Below are positions 48,375-58,760 of a stretch of 64,000 bases of DNA, piece after piece. The notes below the pieces were generated by a model, which was not told the DNA's origin, ran no database searches, and saw only the letters and a list, made by a program, of their open reading frames with translations. Where the stretch lies: positions 1-64,000 of the forward strand of contig JBBPSI010000126.1 in assembly GCA_038093515.1 (NCBI GenBank). Reading direction: 5' to 3'. Every line of letters begins with the position of its first letter. Within the stretch, counting starts at the first letter, position 1. Both the position numbers and the translations under genes were made by a program. This stretch comes from Butyriboletus loyo (Eukaryota; Basidiomycota; Agaricomycetes; Boletales; Boletaceae).

Positions 48375-49686
48375 GTGAACTCGTAGGGCAGGAGAGAGGA
48401 AGGTGAACACGTCGCTGGGTAAGACAGAGAAAGGTAGAGGAAGGATTCGACGAGTTTTGCTCCTTCCATTTTCCCGCTGGGAACGTGGATCGCTGGGTAT
48501 TTTTTCCCCTTTTCCCTAACTTGAAAGTTTGGATCGTCACACGCAGTCGTGTGGATCCAACCTGACCGAAAGCATAGTGCATCACAGAGCACACGCCCTC
48601 CCCCCCTCCATTTCATGGCATCCCGAGGAGGAGCTGATCCTGGTGAAATTGACGGTCCTGAGGTAAATCGGACTAGAGATCATCTTGAGAGATCACGCAG
48701 GTACCGGTACTGGTACCGGCACGGCACACACGGACAGACGCCTGTGGAGAGGGAACAACGTTTATCCTTACAACTAGAACTATCTCCCGTTTCCTTTTTG
48801 TCGCCGACATCCCCCCCCAAATGCCGTCCATTCAGCGCTTCAGCCACCATCTATCTGAAATATTTGATGGGATCATTGGGATGTAATAAACATTATTAAT
48901 ACACTACTAATACGAGCCGTCCCAGCCTCCAGGCACCAAGCACACAGGCGACAAAGACACCGGACAATGTATATCAGCGGGGCCCGGCCGATCAACGGGA
49001 GGAGCATTTGCTTTGATACCAGCGGATCACAAGGGGGCTATGGTCAGGTCTACTATTACCATGCCGTCAGTAGCAAGTACCTGCGTTTCCGGTGCATCAT
49101 ATACATAGCCGCGGGGCTTTGAAATGAACCCTCGAAGGTCTGGGTACCGTACCAGATTAACGGTCGAGTACAGCGGACTACCTACAGTGTGCATCTTTTG
49201 AGAACGGAGTGTCGCGCGCGCTCCTGGCTGCTGGCTGATCCTTCCCAACGGAAAATATACAGTGTCTCGTACAAGGTCGGATACCATGGCCCCCACGTCG
49301 CCCGCCTTTTTTTTTTGCTGAGGGACCTCGATTCTTTTGTTTTCGCCCATCAAAGACATATTATAGCAGGGGCTTCGGGTCCTGTTCAGTTTTCACAACC
49401 TGCCTGAAGCACACGAGACTTTGTGTAAGGCATATGGCCTTGAACCTCAAATACTGCATTTGGATAGGTCTTATTGTGAACGCGGGAAGCGACAGTGTGC
49501 TCATCTCACGTCGCAATGGATGTGACCTCTCTGTACATTGTCGGAGCCATTCATCTTATTGTTTTGCACTGCCCCTGTGGGGCTTTGAACAAAGAGTAGG
49601 GAGGGATGGGTTTAGCGATTCAGATATGCCGCGGTGAGCAGCGACGCAACAGGCACCCACAGCGGTTTTCTCGTGAGGAACGTCGT

Positions 49687-49694
49687 TATAAAAG
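49687..49694 (+). promoter_or_regulatory. TATA box of pheromone precursor 2
   Basis: TATAAAAG followed by AGGCTGACGAGAGT, 152 bp before the start codon, aligned with the box of precursor 1. Confidence 0.65.
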
Positions 49695-49845
49695 AGGCTG
49701 ACGAGAGTACCATTCCCCCTCCAGTCCCAAAAGACAGGCGTATCTTCTCGTCCTGCTTTGAACACTCGCCCGAGCTCTCTTGCACACCGACGCCCTGCTC
49801 GCTTTCGTTCCGTGCGCCGTCCGCAGGTCATCATCCCCATCAGAC

Positions 49846-49968
49846 ATGGACTCCTTCAGCACCGTCCCCTCTGTCCTTGCCAGCTCTGAGCATGAGGAAG
49901 GCACCTCGTCGATTCCCGTCGAGTCCTCGAACTACAACTACGGCACCAGCTACTGCGTCATCGCATGA
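49846..49968 (+). CDS. lipopeptide mating pheromone precursor 2 (CaaX)
   Basis: A 40-residue intronless ORF starting MDSFSTVPSV and ending GTSYCVIA followed by TGA, the same length as precursor 1. The leaders align (MD.FS.V at the start, then E..EGTSSIP versus G.KEDTSSIP), and the nucleotide flanks align over hundreds of bases. The stretch between SSIP and the CaaX box differs strongly (VESSNYNYGTSY versus IDSSSNVNSAHQM). That is the part expected to become the mature pheromone, so different receptor specificities are likely. The in-frame ATG further upstream (49780) is in the 5' UTR by comparison with unit 1. Role as a farnesylated secreted signal is inferred from size, CaaX box and the paired copy. 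Confidence 0.78.
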   Translation: MDSFSTVPSVLASSEHEEGTSSIPVESSNYNYGTSYCVIA

Positions 49969-50095
49969 GGGTCACTCGTTGGACTCACGCAATAGAGAGG
50001 CGTGCCTGTGCACTACACATTCTTCGTTGTGAGCAGATTTAATTCACGTTGGTCATACATTGCTCACCTCCGTTATTGTCACTCTTAGCATCGCA

Positions 50096-50680
50096 TCCAT
50101 CCATCTTCCGTTGTCATTATCACCGTTTTTACCATCACCGTCACACCTGCAGCGACACCTGTTGATTTCTCGGGAGATCATTCTCCGAGTTTCAGTGCAT
50201 ATCTTTATTCGTTCCATATTTGCGCATCAGTATACTTTCGACCTTCGACCTAGCATTGTTGTTTTAGTAGATTTTCCAGGGATTAGGGAGACACGGGAAG
50301 ATAAATTCAAATCGCATACTTGACTGTGCAAAGTGTGGGTGTTTAAGAATCATACTTCGAGGTGTTTCTGCCAGTGCCATCGCACACCAAGTCGACGTAA
50401 CCGCGGTCGCGTTCGTTAGAGAAACCGGTACGAGCCTAAGATCGCTGGTTAACCCAAGAGTACTGGGAGTCGCGAACGCAGATCAAGTTTACGGTGAAAG
50501 TGCGACTAAGGGGTGTTGGTAGTAGAAGTTCGGGTGTAGCATGAGAACGGTCACATGAATGGCTATTGTTTGTGCGAGCCAAACAGTCGAGGGCAGAAAA
50601 GTCGCGAACGTCCTTGGCTCGACTTTTTTTCTAGCTTTGCTCATTCGCTTTAAAGTCCCCAGCTACTTTTACACGTCCTT
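50096..50680. other. intergenic upstream of HSP10
   Basis: The 3' flank of pheromone unit 2 and the HSP10 promoter. No gene seen. Confidence 0.45.
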
Positions 50681-51180
50681 ATGGTGAGCGCGAGTGTACG
50701 CATGACGTTCGAGTATTCAGCTGAAATGTTGGAATGACAACCTAGGCTGCCCAGGCTACCTTCAAAACTATCAAGTCTGTCGTTCCTCTACTGGACCGTG
50801 TGTTGGTTCAGCGGTTCAAGGCTGAGACCGTACGTGTTTGTCATCGTCGATCTCATTCCATGAGAATCTAACGCGCTGTGCCAACCTTAGAAAACTGCGA
50901 CCGGTATTTTCCTTCCCACGTCTGCAACGAACACGCCATTGCCAGAGGCAACCGTGATTGCGGTGGGCCCTGGGGCACCTAACAAGGAGGGTGTCGTTAT
51001 GCCAACCTCGGTGAACGCTGGCGATCGTGTACTGCTACCGGGTTGGGGAGGAAACTCTATCAAAGTCGGTGAAGAGGTATGTAACGCCAATCCTGTCATG
51101 GGTGGCTTTGTACTGAATGGAGTGATCAGGAATATTACCTATTCAAGGACTCGGAAATCCTGGCCAAGATTCAAGAATAG
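50681..51180 (+). CDS. HSP10: 10-kDa mitochondrial chaperonin (GroES/HSP10)
   Basis: Co-chaperonin that caps mitochondrial Hsp60 for ATP-driven protein folding in the matrix. Exon 1 is just the ATG (50681-50683), immediately followed by a GTGAGC donor. Exon 2 is 50755-50829 (ATFKTIKSVVPLLDRVLVQR, FKAET), exon 3 is 50891-51076 (KTATGIFLPTSATNTPLPEA through the GroES core VIAVGPG, NAGDRVLLPGWGGNSIKVGE), and exon 4 is 51130-51180 (EYYLFKDSEILAKIQE). The product is 104 residues, normal for HSP10, and the mobile-loop region (TATGIFLP) and the C-terminal YYLFKDSEILAKI are intact. All junctions are phase 0. Confidence 0.95.
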
Positions 51181-51880
51181 ACGGATACGTGCACATTGCC
51201 CATCGGATCCGGGCGGTCGGTATGCCGAGTGGACCGAAGGGTGGCTCGTATGGACTGCAGCTCATCGGCAGTTATAAGTTGGCCGCGTATTATAAAGCAT
51301 TACACATTAATTGCTGTGTTCACTGCATTTGTTGGTTTCTTTGCAATGCATCCCCGCTCAAACGACGGTGCTCTGTTCCATAGCCCTCGAACCACAGCAT
51401 GACGACAACGAGTCCGTCCACCAAACGTACGAGTACAAGTGACGTCCCGGATGTTTCGGGGGTTCTCGTTCAAAGGTAGCTTTTCTTGCGAGATCGCAAC
51501 CCTGGATGCAGCATGGCCGCGGTCGGGAACCATAATGACCTGACGGCTCGCCGCGTTGTTCGTGGAAGGATTCTATGGCCGCTCAGTTCCCGTTCCTAGC
51601 CTGTTTGACTGAGCTCGGTCAACCCGTCAGCTAGTTTAGTAGTGCTTGCGCTGGCACCGCGAGAACACCGGAAAAGCAACGGTGTTACAAGGGGCGATTC
51701 GCAAATTTAAAAATACTAATTCGGATCACCTTGCCGCCGCACAGGCTTTGAACCCGAACTACTAGTGGCGTATAAAATGGCACTGGCATGCCATTTATTA
51801 ATTAGCCCTCTTAACCACCTCGGCTCACCTGCAGGCCAGTCCATCATCCCACCTCCCCCCAGAGGAAGACTGAAAGCGCC
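51181..51880. other. intergenic; includes a tRNA-like sequence
   Basis: Upstream region of the MFS antiporter gene. On the minus strand at about 51740-51820 there is an A-box-like TGGTTAAGAGG and, about 65 bp later, a B-box-like GGGTTCAAAGCC. This suggests a decayed tRNA or SINE, but no cloverleaf or poly(A) tail was confirmed. Confidence 0.35.
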
Positions 51881-54104
51881 ATGGAACGCGACTCCGGTGC
51901 CAGTGACGCTACCCAAGTAGACCGCCAGTCCAGTCATTCACTAGAAATACAGGAAGTCACGATCGAGAAGCCTACTGCTCACCCTCCCGCGCCCCAACGC
52001 AGTCTAGCACGTTCCATCGCCATTGTGGCGACGTGCACAGCTGCCATGGTCGTCAACGTTCGTCTCTTCACATGCTGACGTCGTTGCACCTGCTGATGCT
52101 CCGGTAGACCTCAAATCAAACTTCGGTAGCCATGGCTCTCCCAGATATTGGCAGAGCAGTCAACATTCAAGAAGACCAGCTTCAGTGGCTGATATCCGCT
52201 TATTCTTTGAGTTCCGTCAGTCTAACCTCCACATGTCCGTGGCCCCATTCTGACCCCACCCTAGGGATGCCTGCTTCTGTTTTTCGGGCGTCTTGCGGAC
52301 CTCTACGGGCGCAAAAAGGGTTTCATGATTGGCATGATTTGGCAAATGGTTTTTGCGATTGGTATAGGATTTACGAGCAGTAAGTCGTCCCCATCACCAC
52401 CGCCGCCCATGTTTATGCACCGCCATTGTCAGATGGTGTCACACTGGATATCCTCCGGGGTCTCCAGGGTATGGGCGCCGCCGCCGCGATCCCTGCTGCT
52501 GTGCGTTGCATTCCTTTCCTATTACAGACAAGCGTGATCCTCATCGAACACCATTCCAGCTGGGAATCTTGGCTCACTCCTTCCCTCCCTCCCGCGCGCG
52601 ATCCATTGCATTCGCAACTTTCGCCGCCGGTGCCCCTGTTGGTGGCGCTTTCGGTAACATTATTGGAGGCGTCCTCACCCAACTTAGCAAGTATGTACCA
52701 TCTTTCCACCAACATCACATTTCCTGATATGAATTGCTTAGGGAGCACTGGCGTGCAACGTTTTTTCTGGCTGCGGGTTTATCGGCATTGTGTGTGCTGG
52801 GTGCCCTAATATCATTTGATTACGATAAGATTTCGCCTGAAGCAGACAAACGAGTGGATTGGATTGGTGCACTGTTGGTCACTTCTGGTTTGGTGTTAAT
52901 CGTGTTTGTCCTCGGCCAAGGTCCAATCGCAGGCTGGAAAACTCCTTGTAAGTTCCGCTTCCTACCTGTTTTGAACAATGGTTCACATCATGACTTACGT
53001 AGATATAATCGCCTGCTTGATCATCGGAGTGATCCTTATGGGCGTTTTCATTGCCTGGGAGCGTCATCTGGAGAATTCCGTCACTGGTCCCGATAAGCCG
53101 AAGTCGTTCTGGACGCCACCACCGCTTATGAAGCCATCGATATGGGCACGAGCCAGGGGCCGGATGGCCGTGATACTTGTCATCGCGTTCCTCAACTGGG
53201 CCGGTTTCATTGCTTGGACGCTTTGGGTTCAGGTTTGCCCCAGTTCACTATACGATAACGCGAGGATGCTGATGTGTCCCACGTTCAGTTGTTCTACCAA
53301 AATTACCTGGGCCTCACTCCCGTGCACGCGATGGTCCGATTTATTCCCATGTTTGTCATGGGATGTATCTGCAACTTTTTTGTCGCGATGGTGGTTGCAA
53401 AACTTCCTCTAGTGGTGTTTATTGGTAAGACAGATTCTGATTGCTTGAGAATCGTGACTGATGTTGTTCTCAGGGTTGGGCACTATTATCACGGGAGCGG
53501 CTTGCATCTTGTTTGCGCTAATAGACCCGTCAGCTACATACTGGGCTTTCGAGTTCCCGTCCACCACCTTGGTCGTGTTCGGAGCTGACTTTGTGTACTC
53601 CGTCGGCACTATCTTTGTTGCGAAGATCGTATTCCCGTATGAGCAAAGTCTTGCAGGAGGATTATTCCAAACCATGACCCAGGTGAGAACTTAGTCTCGT
53701 ATCAGGCTCTCATTGGATCTACGATTGCTGATTCGTTTCCACGCTCTACAGATCGGATCAGCGTTTGGTCTTACGATTTCCACCATGGTGTTCAATAGTG
53801 CCGTGGATAAACAGTCGGCCAAGCTCGGCGTTACATTGAATTCTGCGGGATCAAACGCGCCGATGTCAGCGCAGCTGCAAGGTTACAGATCCGCCCAATG
53901 GACCAGTGCTGCTTTCCCGTTCTTCGGTATGTCCTTTATGTTTCGTTCTTTTTCTAAATGGGGAGTGTGCTGACGATTTAATTCTCCGTAGCTGCCTTGT
54001 TAGCTGTCATCTTCTTGCGAAGGGTCGGCATCGTAGGACATAAAAGAGCCGCGGAGGAAGATCCATCTGAACAGACCATTACTGAACAACATGCGGATGT
54101 CTAA
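51881..54104 (+). CDS. MFS drug:H+ antiporter, DHA2/DHA14 type
   Basis: Predicted 14-helix plasma membrane exporter; substrate not predictable. The start MERDSGASDATQVDRQSSHS gives a hydrophilic N-terminus, then SIAIVATCTAAMVVN (helix 1) and an exon with MALPDIGRAVNIQEDQLQWL. Motif A-like FGRLADLYGRKKGF follows, then GFTS, LDILRGLQGMGAAAAIPAAL, RARSIAFATFAAGAPVGGAF and EHWRATFFLAAGLSAL. Later exons: DWIGALLVTSGLVLIVFVLG, YIIACLIIGVILMGVFIAW, AVILVIAFLNWAGFIAWTLW, LFYQNYLGLTPVHAMVRFIP, GLGTIITGAACILFALIDP and IGSAFGLTISTMVFNSAVD. A charged tail with EEDPSEQTITEQHADV precedes the stop at 54102-54104. About 9-10 introns; junctions checked keep frame. Confidence 0.87.
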
Positions 54105-54826
54105 CCTAGGCATTGGATCAAGATCGAATTCCTCATTATCGGATTCACTGGACGTGTTCAACCCATCCTAACTTACCCATCAGACTACTGTGTACACGAC
54201 CCGCCGTACGACCTGTACGAAGCGCTACGAAGGGACATGGACTTTAAAGCTATGTCACATACGTTCCGCATGCACATCATTCGTCTTGCATATCTCACTC
54301 ACATATTTATCGTCTCGTTTTGTCACGGTTCCTTCAACGGAAAGGCAAATCTTCAATAATTTACTTAAACAGCTATCAACGTCGACAATAACTTATTTTT
54401 TATTCACCTCCCCTTTTGTTTTCCTTTCGGCTCCGTTGATCGTGTGTTGGTTGGTTGGCCTTATACACCTCGCCTTTATCCCATATTTTATTTTATTTTT
54501 TCTCGCTCGGCCAACCAACTAGATACAGGAGGAGTATTTGAAGGACGAGGACAAAAGGGATAGGTTCCGATCGTACATACAAGCTTTGATGTGAACGTGA
54601 ACGTAGCGTATTATATGTTCCCCCGTTCTGACTCGTTCCAGAGTCTGATTCTTGTAATAGACTCAACTTCTATCGTACTTTGAAGACGAATAGGGCTGCC
54701 GGGGATGGGTAGTTTGTGTGAGTATGGAATGCAACTTGGAGCGGGTTTTCAGACCTGCCGTTGCGCGATCGCCATGGCTTTTGGAAAATTAATGTAGTAG
54801 TAACTAGCCGAGCGTGTACCTCGTAA
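54105..54826. other. intergenic
   Basis: 3' flank of the MFS gene; AT-rich stretch around 54380-54510. No supported gene. Confidence 0.45.
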
Positions 54827-55203
54827 CTTCACCAGTTTCTTTTTTTTGAGAGGCACAACGGTGTATGGCAACCAACCGCCTAGACTGGTTCCAGTACACA
54901 CGGCACAAGGCGCGTATCCCGCTGCTGAAAAGGCACTCAGGCTCAATTCAGTATGCAATAGCGGTGGTATGAAACGCGGTCCGGGAATAACAACGCCACT
55001 CTCCAGGAGGAAATCTTTGACATCAAGCACTCACGGAGTACTGCGGGACCAGACTGTCACACACTACCCACTAAAACCCCCTGGTGGTTGGTTGGTGTGG
55101 GAATCGAAACCCGCGACTCGTGTGACATGAGCTGCAAAGACAGACCAGGGAAGGTGGCATATCATATCCACTAAGCCACCAGACCCCCATCTTCACCAGT
55201 TTC
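54827..55203 (-). mobile_element. tRNA-derived SINE with target-site duplication
   Basis: The 13-bp word CTTCACCAGTTTC occurs at 54827-54839 and again at 55191-55203. The 351 bp between them, read on the minus strand, starts ATGGGGGTCTGG and continues with an RNA polymerase III A-box-like TGGCTTAGTGG. A B-box-like GTTTCGATTCC follows about 75 bp later, then a tRNA-unrelated body, and finally a run of eight A (plus strand T at 54840-54847) directly before the duplication. Head, body, A-tail and flanking duplication are the full set expected of a SINE mobilised by a LINE. The 5' part also folds back (GGTGGC...GCCACC). The exact duplication suggests a fairly young insertion. Confidence 0.75.
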
Positions 55204-56440
55204 CATCACTACTGTATAGTTACCCAGACTCTCTCTCGTGTAGCAGTACCTGAGGCCGGTGTCGGGGCCGTTGGCGCCTTTGCCTGTCGGCTGTGCGCTG
55301 TCATGATGTGAACGATTGACAAGCGCTAGTATATAGTGACTACGTATAATAAATAGGCCCGGGTACCGATCGGCTGGCAAGAGACAGCGGTGCCGAATAT
55401 ACGAGGATGTGGCTGAGCCGAGTTTCGAGCGATGACCTGGTAGGACACGGCGTTCGTATGCTGCTTCAGAGTTGGTATCGAAACGTTGACCGTTGATTTG
55501 ACCGTGGACCGTGGACAGATCGTGTGTGAGACTGCGGAGGTTGGTGTCGTCGTCAAAGGAGGGTGTCGTACGCCGAGCTACATACTACGCACTTGCGAAT
55601 AGGCTGAGATGACCCGTTGGGTGGGACGTCATACGTGGCGATCATGCCGACGAGGTCCGAACTAGGTGGCTGACACCTGCTGGTGCACGCACGCACATCG
55701 ACTCGTCGATTTAGGTTATCGCACGCGTCGTCTGTCGTCCAGAGTCAGTCCGAGCTTCGTGGGAAGGCCCGACGTGCGATGTATGTACTGGGTCGGTCCC
55801 TTCGAGGGGTGTCCTCATGATCCATGATCCACGATCCACAGTGATGGTTGCTATGACGGGTACTTATTAATAATCGGAGGGAATATTGGGAATCTCACGA
55901 TACCAAACCCGGGTCCTTGATTGAACGTCGCAAAATAGACGTGGGGAGACGTGGGGAATCGTTGGCAAAATCCCATTTGCTCGAGTAGTCAAGTTTGGAC
56001 GTGAAGTTCCGGCCGGACCAGAATATCAACACGACCAGAGGTGTGACTGGCTTGAACTTTACCTTCCAAGGGGCTCGAGCCTTCCGTTTCTGAAAACGAG
56101 GGCTTATTAGCGTTCCCACATATACATACATCCCCATTTTGGGGGCCGATCGTCCGATGTCTCCCACTAACTTGACGCAGGACTATTTATCAGCGTCGGT
56201 GAAACCATGTGTGTGGTGCCAGGTCAACCGACTCCAACTTGGATACGGAACCAAGACAATTCGTTGACAGGACCAATGCTACACAAGTTTATGTCACACG
56301 TTCGACATGGCGCAAAGTCGTGCAACAAGGACGCACCAGGACTGGGTACATCAATCTCACCACTTTCATTTCCGTTATCATTAGTTGAGGACTAGGCTCA
56401 GGTCCTGCGGCAACGCGTCTTGTCTTCTCTCCGATTAACA
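55204..56440. other. intergenic, no supported gene
   Basis: Short frames only, with many CGACG-type words. Nothing recognisable until the alcohol oxidase relic on the minus strand. Confidence 0.45.
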
Positions 56441-56700
56441 GCGCAGTGGAGTTTGTGTTCTGATAAATTAACTTCGGGCTTGGCCATTCGGAGGACGTAA
56501 AAACGCGTGAGGTACGTTGCCAATGTTGGTCTGGAGTTGGACGTCCGAGTGTGAGTCAGAAGCCATCTTATCGTACGTACCCGCAACCTTGAGACGTTCC
56601 ATGCCATACACGTTTAGACGCACATCGACAACGCCATCGTCGTGATGGGGTTTCACAGCACAAATTCCGAGCTAGACTAACACAATTCTGAATACCGTTT
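56440..56700 (-). pseudogene. alcohol oxidase C-terminal relic (minus strand)
   Basis: On the minus strand, a TAG acceptor near 56670 is followed by a frame reading LGICAVKPHHDDGVVDVRLN and VYGMERLKVAG. This matches LGTCAMKPRNQGGVVDARLN and IYGVEGLKVA of the intact alcohol oxidase, including the intron position just before LGxCA. Further on, TNIGNV resembles CPANVGN. Frames break on both sides and no N-terminal part is present. It is the third relic of this gene in the window and the only one in the opposite orientation. Confidence 0.7.
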
Positions 56701-56984
56701 GAAAAAATTAGCAGCCCATTGGGGAACTTACTGCCGAATGACGCCACACAAATGGCATGCAGAAAGGGACTTGACCAGGAGCGAAACAATTAAAGGATCA
56801 CTCACGGTGGTACTTGGCAATCGTTTCACTGTCTGCATCAGAGCACACGATGTCTGGTACACTCATCGACAAAACGGCTACGGCTTGCGTTCGCATTTCG
56901 ACCGTGCTGTCCTCTCTCACGATGTCCATTCAACCCACATCGCGCCATCGGTTGAACCCTATCGGATCGATGCGGGCGCGAGAT

Positions 56985-57560
56985 GGGGACAGACACCCCT
57001 GATCAACGAGAACGGGAAGGCGCGGCAAATCGTTTCGTTGTCGCGTCAGAAGTACGTTTCTGGAACAGACACCGCGCGATTTGCATCAGGACTAACTCAG
57101 GGACCCGAACCTAAACGAGCGAATACGGGTAAAAGCCGGCGGGACATTGGTGGTATTGAAGGCCAGAGATGACACCAATGTCGATTATATCATATCCTGC
57201 GACAACACACCTGGTGCGGGAGAGAAACGCCAGGGATTGTTCAAAGCTTCGGTTGAAACCCTGGACCAAAAAAAATCGAGTTATCAAGGCTGACGACACG
57301 GGTGTCTGGCACCGAGGGATATCACGAGTGAATCTGGGGGAGCGGAGAGAACGAGAGAACCTCGAATGAGAACGCGCACGGGAGCAGTATCGTGTCTGTG
57401 GGGCCTAGAGGCGAGACAGATGCGATCCTCGGGGCCGTGACTTGGATAGGTGGGTATGTGGGCGTGTTTGGGGTGTTAGGAGTGCGGGGGGGGACAGTCG
57501 GGTTGGGAGCGTAATCGATCGCGGAAGGGGGATGGGTCGCGAGGAGTCGGCGAGGATACG
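56985..57560 (+). pseudogene. ECM11-like pseudogene fragment
   Basis: Resembles the N-terminal half of the intact ECM11-like gene at 58.8 kb. Matches include NENGKARQIVSLSRQK versus NGNGKARSIAAFLGQK, then GTDTARFASGLTQGP versus GTDTALTQGAG, then ISYPATT versus IPYPTTT. Beyond 57360 there is a decayed Gly-rich part (GAGAACGCGCACGGGAGC versus GGGAATGCGCATGGGAGC). Stop codons and frame changes interrupt it and the C-terminal domain is missing. Same strand as the intact gene, about 1.9 kb upstream, so it is probably an old tandem duplicate. Confidence 0.65.
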
Positions 57561-57772
57561 GAAAAGAACGGGAGGTTCACTAACAAAGAATATCGACCAC
57601 GGGGGTTCGTAAAGAGTGACGCAAGGGCAGGACGATCGATCCCTGTGCGAGTGACTTATTTGTGACATTTGTCTCTGGGACAGTTGGAGGCATGTAAATT
57701 GGAAGGTCAAAACAGAAAACGCATGTCACAGATCTTGCTTTGAAAGACGTAGGCCAAAAGCTAAAATAGAAT

Positions 57773-57843
57773 GACCACCGCAGGGGTCGAACCTGCAATC
57801 TCCTGATTCGTAGTCAGACGCGATGCCATTTCGCCAGGCGGCC
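57773..57843 (-). tRNA. tRNA-Arg (anticodon ACG)
   Basis: A complete 71-nt cloverleaf on the minus strand. The acceptor stem is GGCCGCC with GGTGGTC (two G-T pairs). The D arm has a GCG/CGC stem, and the anticodon stem TCTGA/TCAGG carries loop CTACGAA, giving anticodon ACG (read as ICG for CGU/CGC/CGA). The variable loop is AGATT, and the T arm is GCAGG TTCGACC CCTGC. The internal A box TGGCGAAATGG and B box GGTTCGACCCC are good. No intron. It closely resembles other fungal tRNA-Arg(ACG) genes. Confidence 0.93.
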
Positions 57844-58760
57844 GATAACACAATAAATAATAAACAGAATATCGATACCGTAGTGCACAAGCGAGCCGGG
57901 TCGAATAATTCGGTGATACATCTCTTCGATTTGCAGACGTTGGACTCAGGGGATCGCTTTCGTGAAACGGGACTTACTAGAAGCTTGAAGTTTGACTTCT
58001 TCAATTTGCGAATGGTACGGGCGACGACGGAAGAATCAAATCGCGGTCCCACGTTGCGCTGGCTCAGCGCTCAGGCGCAGCAACTTCAGGAGTCGGGGTC
58101 GGGACAGTTGGGCGATCAAAGATTCAAACGAGATGGCGGACGGCAATAATCACGTCCAGATTCCAGAACCCGAAAATGGAGTCAGGCTACTAGTAGGGAA
58201 TGCTTTGTAACTTCAAATGTAACGTCACTTCACTAGATGTATAATTTGCAAGTCTACGACCAGCCCTTCTTGTTGCATAGATGTCTTCAAGCATCGTTGG
58301 CGGCTCGAAGACACGATTATCGAACTCGAGCCATGCATGATACCCGCCTTCGTCTGTCTAAAGGCGGTGTTTATGCCAACAACCTCGTGCATCATGATAT
58401 CGGACCTCTGAATCTCCCGTTGGGGGGTCGACTTTCGATCACTGACCTTAGCCTTCGCCCTTTTCGTGAACGACATTGGGAATGGATCCTGCGGTGGTGG
58501 CCAACAACTACGATACCGTTTGTGCAATTGCGAATGAGTAGCTACCAATCGATCCGTTTGATCCTACCTTTAAAATGGGGGTCATGGATTGCTAAATTTG
58601 ACGAGTAGCACAGAGACTGCTGCGTCATACCACGTGATGAATCTAAATCTAAATCCTTTATATATCATGGTTCGACCCTACGGTCTCCTTGGCTCCTTCC
58701 CCCATTCATCGTCCACGATTCGCCCCATTCACCTTTGGAGGACTCTCGTCATTCGTCAAA
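57844..58760. other. intergenic upstream of the ECM11-like gene
   Basis: No supported gene; overlapping frames at 57823-58149 and 58237-58608 lack recognisable features. The 3' end is the presumed ECM11-like promoter. Confidence 0.45.

Larger units (their letters stand above)
48375..50095 (+). repeat. tandem duplication unit 2 (with pheromone precursor 2)
   Basis: Second copy of the unit at 45700-47410, same orientation. Similarity is moderate with many substitutions and small indels, so the duplication is not recent; blocks near the TATA box, the 5' UTR and the leader codons are best kept. Confidence 0.8.

Noticed and set aside
49780..49845. Upstream in-frame ATG as the start of pheromone precursor 2
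   Set aside because: The aligned region of unit 1 shows no equivalent in-frame extension and both leaders begin MD.FS at the downstream ATG.
51740..51820. tRNA-like sequence upstream of the MFS antiporter
   Set aside because: A-box-like and B-box-like words are present, but the T arm is imperfect, no acceptor stem closes and no A-tail or target duplication was found; left as a note only.
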